NCBI GenBank assembly: GCA_021790895.1
Contig: JAJYFM010000002.1
Location: 1-64,000 of the forward strand
Direction of reading: 5' to 3'
From: a bacterium
GTDB taxonomy: Bacteria; Vulcanimicrobiota; Vulcanimicrobiia; Vulcanimicrobiales; Vulcanimicrobiaceae
Length of the DNA stretch: 64,000 nucleotides
Made by a program: the position numbers and the translations under genes. Position 1 is the first letter of the stretch. Each line of letters starts with the position of its first letter. The notes beneath the pieces are model-generated. The model made no database searches and was not told where the DNA came from. It was given only the letters and a program-made list of their open reading frames with translations. Below, piece after piece: positions 27,222-36,598 of the stretch.

Positions 27222-30200
27222 TTGACCAGCTATCTCGACGCTCTTCAAGAGCGAGTTGTGCTGTTCGACGGCGCCATGGGCACGCAGCTCATGGCGTTGG
27301 ATTTAACGGCGGCCGATTTCGGCGGCGAACGTCAACTCGGCTGCAACGAGGCTCTGGTGCTCTCGCGTCCGGAACTCATTCGCTCGATTCACGAGCGCTA
27401 TTTCGAGGCGGGCGCCGATGTCGTCGAGACCGATACCTTTACCGCATCGCGACTCAAACTCGATGAGTTCGGAATCGGCGAGCATACCTATGCGGTCAAT
27501 CACGATGCGGCACAACTCGCGCGCAAGGCCGCCGACGCCTATAGCACGCCGAGCCGTCGGCGCTTCGTTGCGGGCTCGATGGGACCGACGGGAATGCTCG
27601 TATCGTCGAGCGATCCATCACTTTCGAAGATTACCTTCGCCGAACTCGCAGAAATCTACGGAGAGCAGGCGCGCGCACTCGTCGACGGCGGCGTCGATCT
27701 CTTGCTGCTGGAGACGATGCAGGATCTCTTAGAACTCAAAGCCGCGATCGTCGGCATCGGGCGCGTCTTTCGCGACGGAGTGCGCCGGGTTCCCATTCAG
27801 GCGCAACCGACGTTGATTACCGAAGGACGGATGTTGCTCGGTACCGATATCTCGGCGGTCTGCGCGGTTCTCGATGCGCTGCCGATCGATGTGATCGGAC
27901 TCAACTGCTCGACCGGCCCGACGCAGATGCGCGACTCCGTTCGGTATCTCGGCGAAAATTCGCGGTGCTACGTCAGCGTTATTCCAAACGCCGGCCTGCC
28001 CCTCATGGGGCCCAAAGGCGAGACGATCTATCCGGAGACGCCGAGCGAACTCACGGCAGAGCTCATGGAATTCGTTCGCGAGTTTGGTGTCCGAGCGATC
28101 GGCGGGTGCTGCGGCACGACTCCCGAGCATATCGTGTCATTGCGCGCGGCGCTCGACGCAAGTGCAGAGGCGCGGTTGCCCCATCGCGCCGCCCCCGCAC
28201 GCGCGGAGTTCGTTGCAAGCGCGATGACGGCGGTCTCGTTAGAGCAGGAACCGCGCCCGCTTATCGTCGGCGAACGCATCAATAGCCAGGGGTCGCGTCG
28301 GGTCAAGCGTCTGCTTCTCGCGGATGATTACGAAGCGATCGGGCAACTCGCCCGCGATCAAATTGAGGGCGGCGCGCACGTCCTCGATGTCTGCACCGCA
28401 CTCACCGAGCGTACCGACGAACCCGAACAGATGCGTGCCGTCGTTCGGCGGCTCGCACAATCGGTCGAAGCGCCGCTGATGGTCGATTCCACTGAAGCCG
28501 CGGTGCTGCGCAGCGCACTGGAGAACTATCCGGGGCGCGCGATCGTCAATTCCGTTCATCTCGAGAGCGGCCGCGCGAAGATCGATGCGATCTTGCCGAT
28601 GGCGATCGAGCACGGCGCCGCCGTCGTCGCACTCACAATCGATGAAGTCGGCATGGCAAAAACGGCGCAACGGAAGGCCGAGGTTGCCAAGCGCATCTAC
28701 GATATCGTCGTCGGCGAGTATGGCTTGCCGCCGCGGGCGCTCATTTTCGACGATCTTACGTTTACCCTCGCAACCGGCGATGTCGAATATATCGATTCGG
28801 CGCGCGAAACGATCGACGGCATTCGTGCGATCAAGGCGGCGCTTCCGGGCGTCCTCACCTCGCTTGGCGTCAGTAATGTCTCGTTCGGGCTCAAGCCCGC
28901 CGCCCGCGCCGCGCTGAACTCCGTCTTTCTGCATCACTGTGTTGAAGCGGGGCTCGACCTCGCGCTCGTTCATCCCAAAGAAATTACGCCGTATGCCGAG
29001 CTCGACGCCGAGGCGCGCGAGGCATGCGACGACTTGGTCTTCAATCGCCGCTCCGATGCGTTGGCGCGCTTCATCGAACGCTATGAAAACGTCGTCGTGC
29101 AAACCGAAGACGAGCGAGCGGCCGACGACGAGCAGACTCCCGCCGAGACGCGCATCCATCAAGCGATTCTGCGTCGTAAGAAAGACGGCATCGAAGCGAT
29201 GCTCGACGAGGTGTTGCAGCGCCACACCCCCGTCGAGGTACTCAACGAAGTGTTGTTGCCGGCGATGAAGGATGTCGGCGACCGATTCGGGGCGGGGGAA
29301 TTAATTCTCCCCTTCGTGTTGCAGTCCGCGGAGGTGATGAAACGCGCCGTTGCGCACGTCGAGCAATTTCTCGAGCGCCGCGAAGGCAGCACGAAAGGAA
29401 CGGTCGTGTTGGCGACGGTCTTCGGCGACGTTCACGATATCGGGAAGAACCTCGTCCATACGATTCTTTCCAATAACGGCTATACCGTCCACGACCTCGG
29501 CAAACAGGTGCCGATGAACGTCATTCTCGAGAAGGCAACCGAAGTGAATGCCGACGCGATCGGTCTCTCCGCGTTGTTGGTCTCGACCAGCAAGCAGATG
29601 CCGGTCTGCGTGCAAGAACAGGATGCGCGAGCGTTGAGCTTCCCCGTCATCGTCGGCGGCGCTGCCATCAATCGCGATTTCGGCAGGCGCATCGCGTTGC
29701 TCGATGACGGACAACGCCCCTTCGAGCCCGGAGTTTTTTACGCGAAGGATGCTTTCGAAGGGCTCGACATTATGGACGTCTTGACCGGCGACGGAGAGCG
29801 ACGCCGAAAATTCGTCGAACGCGTGAAAGCTGAGGCGATCGGCGCGCAAGCGAAGCTCCGCGAGGCGGCGAGCCCATCGGGAGAGCTTCGCATCTCCGCT
29901 GTGAAGCGCGTCGTCGTCGAGCCGCCGACGCCGCCGTTTTGGGGCGCACGGACGCTCGCCGAGATCGATGTGCGCGAGCTCTGGGACTGCTTCGATCTCA
30001 AGTCGCTCTACCGACTCTCGTGGGGCGCCGGCAATCAGAAGGGCGAAGCCTTTGAAACGACGGTACGCGAGGAGTTCGAACCGCGGCTTGCCCGCTATCG
30101 CGCCGAGGCCGAACGCGGCGAGATCATCCACCCGCGCGTTGCGTACGGCTATTTTCCGGTCGCCGGAATCGGCAACGATGTGCTTTTCTATGATCCGGAG

Positions 30201-30695
30201 GACCCAACGCGCGAAGTGGCGCGCATGGCGTTTGCTCGGCAACGCGGCGGCGAGCATCTCTCGCTCGCCGACTACCTGCGCGAGCCGATCGACGGAGCAG
30301 CCTCGGATCTCCTTGCGCTCCAAGTCGTCACCGTCGGCGCAGAGGTCGCCGAGCAGATCGAAGCGCTGCAAGCGCGCGGCGAGTTCAGCGAATCGTACTT
30401 TCTTCACGGGTTCTCGGTTCAATCTGCGGAGGCGTTGGCGGAGTGGAGCCATCGACGTATTCGCCGCGAACTTGCTTTGGATCCCGAGCGAGGAAAGCGT
30501 TACTCGTGGGGTTATGGAGCTTGCCCCGATCTCGCGCAGCATGAGATTGCGTTCGGCTTGCTCGACGCCGAGCGCAGAATCGGCGTACGCTTGACCGAGA
30601 GCTTCCAAATCGTTCCCGAGCAGTCGACGGCCGCGCTGGTGATCCACCATCCGAACGCGAGTTATTTCAACGCGGCAGCAACGATCGAGCGCTGA
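27222..30695 (+). CDS. metH: Cobalamin-dependent methionine synthase
   Basis: VLFDGAMGTQLMALDL, GGCCGTTPEHI, pterin-binding domain, DVHDIGKNLVHTILSNNGY B12-binding motif, activation domain RYSWGYGACPD; TTG start. Confidence 0.95.
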   Translation: MTSYLDALQERVVLFDGAMGTQLMALDLTAADFGGERQLGCNEALVLSRPELIRSIHERYFEAGADVVETDTFTASRLKLDEFGIGEHTYAVNHDAAQLARKAADAYSTPSRRRFVAGSMGPTGMLVSSSDPSLSKITFAELAEIYGEQARALVDGGVDLLLLETMQDLLELKAAIVGIGRVFRDGVRRVPIQAQPTLITEGRMLLGTDISAVCAVLDALPIDVIGLNCSTGPTQMRDSVRYLGENSRCYVSVIPNAGLPLMGPKGETIYPETPSELTAELMEFVREFGVRAIGGCCGTTPEHIVSLRAALDASAEARLPHRAAPARAEFVASAMTAVSLEQEPRPLIVGERINSQGSRRVKRLLLADDYEAIGQLARDQIEGGAHVLDVCTALTERTDEPEQMRAVVRRLAQSVEAPLMVDSTEAAVLRSALENYPGRAIVNSVHLESGRAKIDAILPMAIEHGAAVVALTIDEVGMAKTAQRKAEVAKRIYDIVVGEYGLPPRALIFDDLTFTLATGDVEYIDSARETIDGIRAIKAALPGVLTSLGVSNVSFGLKPAARAALNSVFLHHCVEAGLDLALVHPKEITPYAELDAEAREACDDLVFNRRSDALARFIERYENVVVQTEDERAADDEQTPAETRIHQAILRRKKDGIEAMLDEVLQRHTPVEVLNEVLLPAMKDVGDRFGAGELILPFVLQSAEVMKRAVAHVEQFLERREGSTKGTVVLATVFGDVHDIGKNLVHTILSNNGYTVHDLGKQVPMNVILEKATEVNADAIGLSALLVSTSKQMPVCVQEQDARALSFPVIVGGAAINRDFGRRIALLDDGQRPFEPGVFYAKDAFEGLDIMDVLTGDGERRRKFVERVKAEAIGAQAKLREAASPSGELRISAVKRVVVEPPTPPFWGARTLAEIDVRELWDCFDLKSLYRLSWGAGNQKGEAFETTVREEFEPRLARYRAEAERGEIIHPRVAYGYFPVAGIGNDVLFYDPEDPTREVARMAFARQRGGEHLSLADYLREPIDGAASDLLALQVVTVGAEVAEQIEALQARGEFSESYFLHGFSVQSAEALAEWSHRRIRRELALDPERGKRYSWGYGACPDLAQHEIAFGLLDAERRIGVRLTESFQIVPEQSTAALVIHHPNASYFNAAATIER

Positions 30696-30759
30696 TATCC
30701 CGAAAGGGAATCCCTCCGCGCCTACCTAATCGGCAAAGAAACTGCTGACGGGAGAACTT

Positions 30760-32217
30760 ATGGCAAAGCACGCCGCCGGCTTGCGGGCATCGAAGCCGCT
30801 CTCTATTCACGTTGACGAGCTCATGCGTCGGCTTTCCACGCGAACCGCGACCATCGGCGTTATCGGCCTGGGCTATGTCGGGCTGCCGCTCGCCGTTGAA
30901 TTTGCGACGAAGTTCCCGAAAGTGCTTGGTTTTGATATCAGCGACGAGCGCGTCTTGGTGTTAAACGCCGGGCGTTCGCCGATTCGCGATGTGCCTGAGG
31001 AGCGCGTTGGCGAGTTGGTCGCCGCCGGGCGCTTCGAATGCACCAGCGAATTTACGCGGCTTGCCGAGTGCGATGCGGTCGTCATCTGCGTTCCGACGCC
31101 GCTCGGGATCGGAAATCTTCCCGACCTCACCTGTATTTTCGACGCCGCCGAGCAGGTGGCTGGGGCATTGCGGCATGGGCAATTGGTCGTTTTGGAGTCG
31201 ACGACCTATCCGGGTACCACCGAAGAAGTACTCGTCCCGATTCTCGAGCGCTCGAACCTTCATGCGGATCGCGATTTTCTGGTGGCGTTCTCACCGGAGC
31301 GTATCGATCCCGGCCGCGACTTGCCGCTCCATTTGATCCCGAAGATTATCGGCGGCTGTAGCGAGCGCTCGGCCGACGCGGCGCGATTGTTGTACGGAGC
31401 GGTCTTCGACGAAACGCCGGTCGTCTCGTCGGCGCGTGCCGCTGAAACGGTAAAACTTCTGGAAAATACATTCCGCCTCGTCAATATCGGCTTCATCAAT
31501 GAGTTTGCACGGCTCTGCCGCCAGCTCAATATCGATTCAGGGGAAGTCATCGCGGCGGCGTCGACCAAGCCATTCGGGTTCATGCCCTTTCAACCCGGTC
31601 CCGGCGTCGGCGGACATTGCATACCACTCGACCCGCACTATCTTGCCTGGGAATCGAAACGGCAGGGCTTTACCTCGCGCTTCATCGAGCTCGCTGAAGA
31701 TATCAATTCGCAGATGCCGAGCTACGTCGTCGATCTTATTTCCGGAGCGTTGAACGAATCGAGAAAATCGCTGCGCGATGCCCATGTCCTCGTCATCGGC
31801 GTGGCCTACAAGCGAAATATCGACGATACGCGGCGTAGCCCCGCCGTTGCGGTGATCGATCGCTTGAGAATGCGCGGTGCCGTCGTCTCCTATCACGATC
31901 CCTACGTCGCCGAACTCGACGGAAGACACAATGATTGGCCGGAGTGGCGCCCGCGCGTCATCGTGCCCTACGAACGTCGCGCCGGGGAGCCGTCCGATGA
32001 AGCGAGCTCGCATCGGCGCCGCCGCGTCGATACGTTGACCAGCGTTCCGCTCGATCCCGGGCATCTGGCTCGTGCCGACTGTGTGGTCATTTTAACCGAT
32101 CACGACGTTATCGACTACCAGGCGATTCTCGACAACGCCACGCTCATTGTCGATACGCGACAGGCGATTTCCGCTGAAAAAGCGGCGGCATCGTCGGCAC
32201 GGGTATATGCGTTGTGA
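30760..32217 (+). CDS. Nucleotide-sugar dehydrogenase (UDP-glucose/UDP-GlcNAc/GDP-mannose DH family)
   Basis: GVIGLGYVGLPLAVEFA, ESTTYPGTTEEVL, PGPGVGGHCIPLDPHYLAW, GVAYKRNIDDTRRSPA. Confidence 0.93.
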   Translation: MAKHAAGLRASKPLSIHVDELMRRLSTRTATIGVIGLGYVGLPLAVEFATKFPKVLGFDISDERVLVLNAGRSPIRDVPEERVGELVAAGRFECTSEFTRLAECDAVVICVPTPLGIGNLPDLTCIFDAAEQVAGALRHGQLVVLESTTYPGTTEEVLVPILERSNLHADRDFLVAFSPERIDPGRDLPLHLIPKIIGGCSERSADAARLLYGAVFDETPVVSSARAAETVKLLENTFRLVNIGFINEFARLCRQLNIDSGEVIAAASTKPFGFMPFQPGPGVGGHCIPLDPHYLAWESKRQGFTSRFIELAEDINSQMPSYVVDLISGALNESRKSLRDAHVLVIGVAYKRNIDDTRRSPAVAVIDRLRMRGAVVSYHDPYVAELDGRHNDWPEWRPRVIVPYERRAGEPSDEASSHRRRRVDTLTSVPLDPGHLARADCVVILTDHDVIDYQAILDNATLIVDTRQAISAEKAAASSARVYAL

Positions 32218-33188
32218 GAGTTCTCGTTACGGGTGGAGCGGGCTTTATCGGCTCGCATCTCTGCGACGCGCTGCTCGATGCCGGCCACGAAGTAAGGGCG
32301 CTCGACGATCTCTCCACCGGTACTCTCGCGAACCTTACCGCCGCGCTCGCTCGCCCCGGTTGCGATTTTATTGAAGGAGATATTCGCAATACATCGCTCG
32401 TCGAGCGCGCCTTAGAACATTGCGATGCCGTCGTCCACCTCGCCGCGCGAATCGGCTTGCGCATTATCGTCGAGAGTCCGTTCGACACCCTCGACGTCAA
32501 TGCGCGCGGCACGGAGAGCGTCGTGCAGGCAGCATTAAAGAACAACACGCCGGTTCTCGTGGCTTCTACGTCGGAGGTCTACGGATATTCGACAAAGATC
32601 CCGTCGAACGAGGACGACCCGATCTGTTTCGGGTCGCCGACGATCGGGCGGTGGAGCTATGCCTGCGCCAAAGCATATGACGAGTTCTATGCGCTTGCGC
32701 TACATCGCGAGCGCGGACTGCCGGTCGTCGTCGTCCGCCTCTTCAACACGGTCGGTGCGCGACAAAGCGGTCGTTACGGCATGGTCATCCCGCGCCTTAC
32801 CGAGCAGGCACTCACCGGTAAGGCATTAACGGTCTATGGCGACGGAACGCAGACGCGTTGTTTTTGTTCGGTGCGCGATGTTACCGCTGCGCTTTCGACG
32901 ATCGTCTCGCGGATACACGCATTGGCCGGCGAGGTATTGAACATCGGAAATCCGGTTGAAATGACGATTTTGAATTTAGCCAAAGAGATTCTCGAGCGCA
33001 CCGCATCGACGTCAACGATCGAGTTCGTACCATTTTCACAAGCGTACCCTGTGGGGTTCGAAGAGATCATGCGCCGCGTTCCCGATATATCGAAAGCTCG
33101 ACAAGCGATCTCTTTCGATCCCAAGGTCCCGCTCGAAAGCATCCTCGACGACGTCATCGCGGGGCTACGCTCGACGGCGAAACGATGA
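32214..33188 (+). CDS. NAD-dependent sugar epimerase/dehydratase
   Basis: VLVTGGAGFIGSHLCDALLDAGHEV, ASTSEVYGYS, YACAKAYDEF. Confidence 0.93.
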   Translation: MRVLVTGGAGFIGSHLCDALLDAGHEVRALDDLSTGTLANLTAALARPGCDFIEGDIRNTSLVERALEHCDAVVHLAARIGLRIIVESPFDTLDVNARGTESVVQAALKNNTPVLVASTSEVYGYSTKIPSNEDDPICFGSPTIGRWSYACAKAYDEFYALALHRERGLPVVVVRLFNTVGARQSGRYGMVIPRLTEQALTGKALTVYGDGTQTRCFCSVRDVTAALSTIVSRIHALAGEVLNIGNPVEMTILNLAKEILERTASTSTIEFVPFSQAYPVGFEEIMRRVPDISKARQAISFDPKVPLESILDDVIAGLRSTAKR

Positions 33189-33970
33189 AGCGTTGGTTGG
33201 CGGTCGTGGCCGTAGCGTTCGCGGTCGGCATTCCGACCGGTGCCGACGCGCTCTGTCGCATCCCTCCGCCTCCGACGGAGCGAGTAACGGTGCAAGAAGG
33301 CGTATCGAGTGCAACGCTCACCAAAGGGCGGGGAACGTGGAGCAGCAGTTCGCTGCTGGTCGAGGAGCGCGACGGGAATAAACATTCCGCCTACATCCGC
33401 GCAGCCGATGACGTGCGCTTCGGGCAGAACGATAACGAATACGAAGGAGGTGCGTATCTGGCGCTCACTCCTCATGCAATCGCCGACGTCATCGGTTCGT
33501 TTAGCCCCCAGCACCACGTGTTGCCGGCCTCAAGCGTTCAAGGGGATATGGATTTTCGTGCCGGAGCCGGCTATGGGTATCAAGTGGGATACGTTGCCCG
33601 CCGGTACAGCGCGGTCGACGCCGCTATCGGGCACCTCGGGATGGATCGGTACTTTCGCGATCTTCGTCTCGCCGGAACGCTGACGTTTGCGCGCCTATCG
33701 AACGTTCCCGGCGTCGCGCTCTCCGAGGGAATCTCATTGGCGCGCTACCTGCCGTGCGATACCGAAAACATTTCGTTTTCAACCGGGCGCGACGTCGAGA
33801 ACGTCGGTTTCGGAACGCCGCCGGCGGTCTATCACAGCTTGGCGCTCTTTCTCGGTGATACGCACCGGCTCAGCTCTCACATCGGATTAAACATCGGCAT
33901 GGGCTGGTTTGGATTGACCGGCGCATACGATCGTTTCGAGGTACGCATTGCACTCCGCGAGCGCCTCTGA
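33185..33970 (+). CDS. Secreted beta-barrel-like protein (YaiO-like)
   Basis: Signal peptide; alternating beta pattern with aromatic residues; neighbour of GT2/HEAT genes. Confidence 0.55.
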   Translation: MKRWLAVVAVAFAVGIPTGADALCRIPPPPTERVTVQEGVSSATLTKGRGTWSSSSLLVEERDGNKHSAYIRAADDVRFGQNDNEYEGGAYLALTPHAIADVIGSFSPQHHVLPASSVQGDMDFRAGAGYGYQVGYVARRYSAVDAAIGHLGMDRYFRDLRLAGTLTFARLSNVPGVALSEGISLARYLPCDTENISFSTGRDVENVGFGTPPAVYHSLALFLGDTHRLSSHIGLNIGMGWFGLTGAYDRFEVRIALRERL

Positions 33971-35093
33971 GCCGCTGCTGTGGCTCATCGAACTCAGCGT
34001 CCTGTTTTCGTCGATCATGACCGCAGCGTTGGTCGTTGCGTTCGTTTTCTTACGCACGCGCAACTCCATCGTCAGGAAAAGACAGGAGCGCCTCACGGGG
34101 CGCTGGCGCTCGATTTTTAAAACGGCATATACCGGCGAGGCATTGCCCGAGGTCTTGCCGCGGGTGAGTCGGCGCGATTGGTTTACCGTGATGGGACTGT
34201 TTTCGCAGTTCCACCAACTCCGCGACAAAGATCGCGACCGAGCGCGCGAGGTGCTGCCGAAACTCGATAGCCTCGCCTACGATATCCGCCTCGACCGGCA
34301 CGCGCTCTACTGGCTCAATCGTGGTGACGATGCGGAGAAGATTCTTGCCTTGACCGCGCTCGGACAGTTGCGCGAATCGGCCGCTCTTGACGATGCGATA
34401 CGGCTCTCCGCCGACGAAGGGGCGGAGCTCTCGCGTGCTGCCGCACAATGTGCACTGCGGATCGACGCCCGTTTTACCGACGGAGTGCTGGAACTCGTTC
34501 GAGATCGCGACGATTGGGTTCGCTCGCGGGTCGAAACGATGTTAAAAGAGATCGATCAGGTCGATCTCGACGAAGCCTTGCGCGCCGCGATCGGAACTGC
34601 CGACGACGCGGGGAAGCGACGGCTCCTCGATTTCGTGCGCTTTTGTTCGCCATCTCCGGCGCGCGCGGTCTGCAAGCGCGTGCTCGAAGAATCGGAGGAT
34701 GAAGAGACGATCGCCGCCGCGCTACGTTCGCTCGCGCCGCTGGCATCTGAAGAAGATCGGGCGCTGGCGTTAAAATACTGCGCGCACGAATCGCCGATCG
34801 TCTTGCTCTCGGCATTGCGCGTCCTGCGGAAGTGCGTCCGTTACGATGACCGAGAAACACTGTTACGGTTGGCCTCGCACCGAGATTATTGGGTTCGTTT
34901 GCGCGCAGCCGAGGCAATTGTCGAACTCTATGGGGAGAGCGGCCTTATCGAAGAATTTCTCGAGGAGGTCGACGACCGTTATGCGCGCGATGCGATCGCC
35001 CAAGCGATCGCCGAACGAAAAATGATGGCCCACCGCTCGCGGTTGCGCGATCGTCGCGCGGCCTCACAAGGCGCTCCCGAGGCGCGGCTGTGA
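33948..35093 (+). CDS. Membrane-anchored HEAT-repeat protein
   Basis: N-terminal TM, then alpha-helical HEAT-like repeats (DDAIRLSADEGAELSRAAAQCALRI, LLRLASHRDYWVRLRAAEAIVELYGE). Confidence 0.78.
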   Translation: MHSASASEPLLWLIELSVLFSSIMTAALVVAFVFLRTRNSIVRKRQERLTGRWRSIFKTAYTGEALPEVLPRVSRRDWFTVMGLFSQFHQLRDKDRDRAREVLPKLDSLAYDIRLDRHALYWLNRGDDAEKILALTALGQLRESAALDDAIRLSADEGAELSRAAAQCALRIDARFTDGVLELVRDRDDWVRSRVETMLKEIDQVDLDEALRAAIGTADDAGKRRLLDFVRFCSPSPARAVCKRVLEESEDEETIAAALRSLAPLASEEDRALALKYCAHESPIVLLSALRVLRKCVRYDDRETLLRLASHRDYWVRLRAAEAIVELYGESGLIEEFLEEVDDRYARDAIAQAIAERKMMAHRSRLRDRRAASQGAPEARL

Positions 35094-36526
35094 GCGTCAA
35101 CGGCCACGCGACGATCGAGGCGATTGTCGTCTTTATCGAGTCGGGGCTCTTTCTGTATTTCCTGATTATCAACGGTTACTATGCTTTTACCGGCGGTGTC
35201 GCGCTTTTTCGATTGCCGAGTTTCGTAAAAATGCACCTTGCCGACCCCGTGCGCCGTTCGAACTCCACGCTCGATCGTCCGGTGACGATGCTTGTTCCGG
35301 CATATAACGAACGAGAGATCATCGTGACCTCGGTGCGCTCGATGCTCGCCTTAGAATATGTAAACTTCGAAATCGTCGTCATTAACGACGGTTCGAACGA
35401 CGATACCCTCGAGCGTTTGCACGAAGCGTTCGACCTCGAGCCGTACGAAGGAATCTATCGCGTCGAACTGCCGACGGAAGAAGTGCGGGAGGTCTACCAG
35501 TCGCGCCTGCACCCGGAACTGCGGGTAATCGACAAAGTCAACGGCGGGAAAGGCGACGCGCTCAATGCCGGCATCAATCTCTCGCGCTATCCGCTCCTTT
35601 TTACCGCCGATGCCGATTCCTATTATCATCGGCAGACCTTGCAGTGGATGGTGGAGCCGTTCCAGCGGGATCGCCGAACCGTGGTGGTCGGGGGCGCGGT
35701 TGCGGTCGGGAATGCGTCGACCCCGGTCGACGATAAGCCCTTCGAGCCGTCGCTGCCGAAGAATCTGATGCAGCTCTTTCAAGTGTTGGAGTACCTACGC
35801 GCGTTTTTAGCGACGCGCATGGGCTTTGCGCCGTTCAACGCGCTGGGCATCGTCTCGGGAGCCTGTGGACTCTGGCGTCGCGACATCATTATCGCGTGCG
35901 AAGGCTTTCGAACCGATACCATCTGGGAAGATATGGAGATGACGCTGCGCGTCCATAATTATTGCATCAACACGGGGCAACCATATCGCATCGCGTTCTC
36001 GCCGTTCCCGGTCTGTTGGACCGACGTACCGGCTTCGCCGAAGGTGCTCTACAATCAACGAAAGGGCTGGCACCGCCATCTTTCGGAGTGCGTGATCATC
36101 CATCGGAAATTGCTCTTCGGGCACGGCGGGATGTTTAGCTGGGTGACGATGCCTTATTTGGTATTTTTTGAGTGGCTCGCCCCGATCGTCGTGATCGGAG
36201 GGGTGATTTTTTCGGTGACGATGGCCGCCCTCGGGTTTCTCGATTGGAATACGCAATGGTGGCTGCTGGGGCTGGTCTTCGTCCTCGCGATGTTCGGATC
36301 GATCATCAGCATTTTGCTCGATGAAATTTCGTTCACCGCCTATCGGCTCAGCCAGGTCTGGGTGCTCTTCGCCGCCGCGCTTTTGGAGAATTTCGGCTAT
36401 CGCCAGTTCGTGATGGTCGCGAATTTTTCGGGCTTGATGGCATGGTTGTTCCGTCGGCCGGTTCGAGGAAGCACGAAGTATCCTGGACTTTTTGTCGCAC
36501 CCTGGGTTCCCAAGCGTCGCGACTGA
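35090..36526 (+). CDS. Family 2 glycosyltransferase, membrane-bound (PgaC/cellulose-synthase-like)
   Basis: VTMLVPAYNEREIIVTSVRSML, VVINDGSNDDT, DKVNGGKGDALNAG, TADADS, WEDMEMTLRV, QRKGWHRHL. Confidence 0.9.
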   Translation: MSVNGHATIEAIVVFIESGLFLYFLIINGYYAFTGGVALFRLPSFVKMHLADPVRRSNSTLDRPVTMLVPAYNEREIIVTSVRSMLALEYVNFEIVVINDGSNDDTLERLHEAFDLEPYEGIYRVELPTEEVREVYQSRLHPELRVIDKVNGGKGDALNAGINLSRYPLLFTADADSYYHRQTLQWMVEPFQRDRRTVVVGGAVAVGNASTPVDDKPFEPSLPKNLMQLFQVLEYLRAFLATRMGFAPFNALGIVSGACGLWRRDIIIACEGFRTDTIWEDMEMTLRVHNYCINTGQPYRIAFSPFPVCWTDVPASPKVLYNQRKGWHRHLSECVIIHRKLLFGHGGMFSWVTMPYLVFFEWLAPIVVIGGVIFSVTMAALGFLDWNTQWWLLGLVFVLAMFGSIISILLDEISFTAYRLSQVWVLFAAALLENFGYRQFVMVANFSGLMAWLFRRPVRGSTKYPGLFVAPWVPKRRD

Positions 36527-36579
36527 GGGAGCAGAAGCAGGAACCCCCAGGCCGACGGGAGGAGTACCTTTTGCTTCCC
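36527..36579 (+). promoter_or_regulatory. Candidate structured 5' leader RNA upstream of nucleotidyl cyclase
   Basis: GGGAGCAGAAG (36527-36537) pairs with CTTTTGCTTCCC (36568-36579), 11 bp with one bulge, enclosing a GC-rich loop; SD GGAGG follows at about 36587. Confidence 0.45.
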
Positions 36580-36598
36580 GAGATTTGGAGGATAGCGC

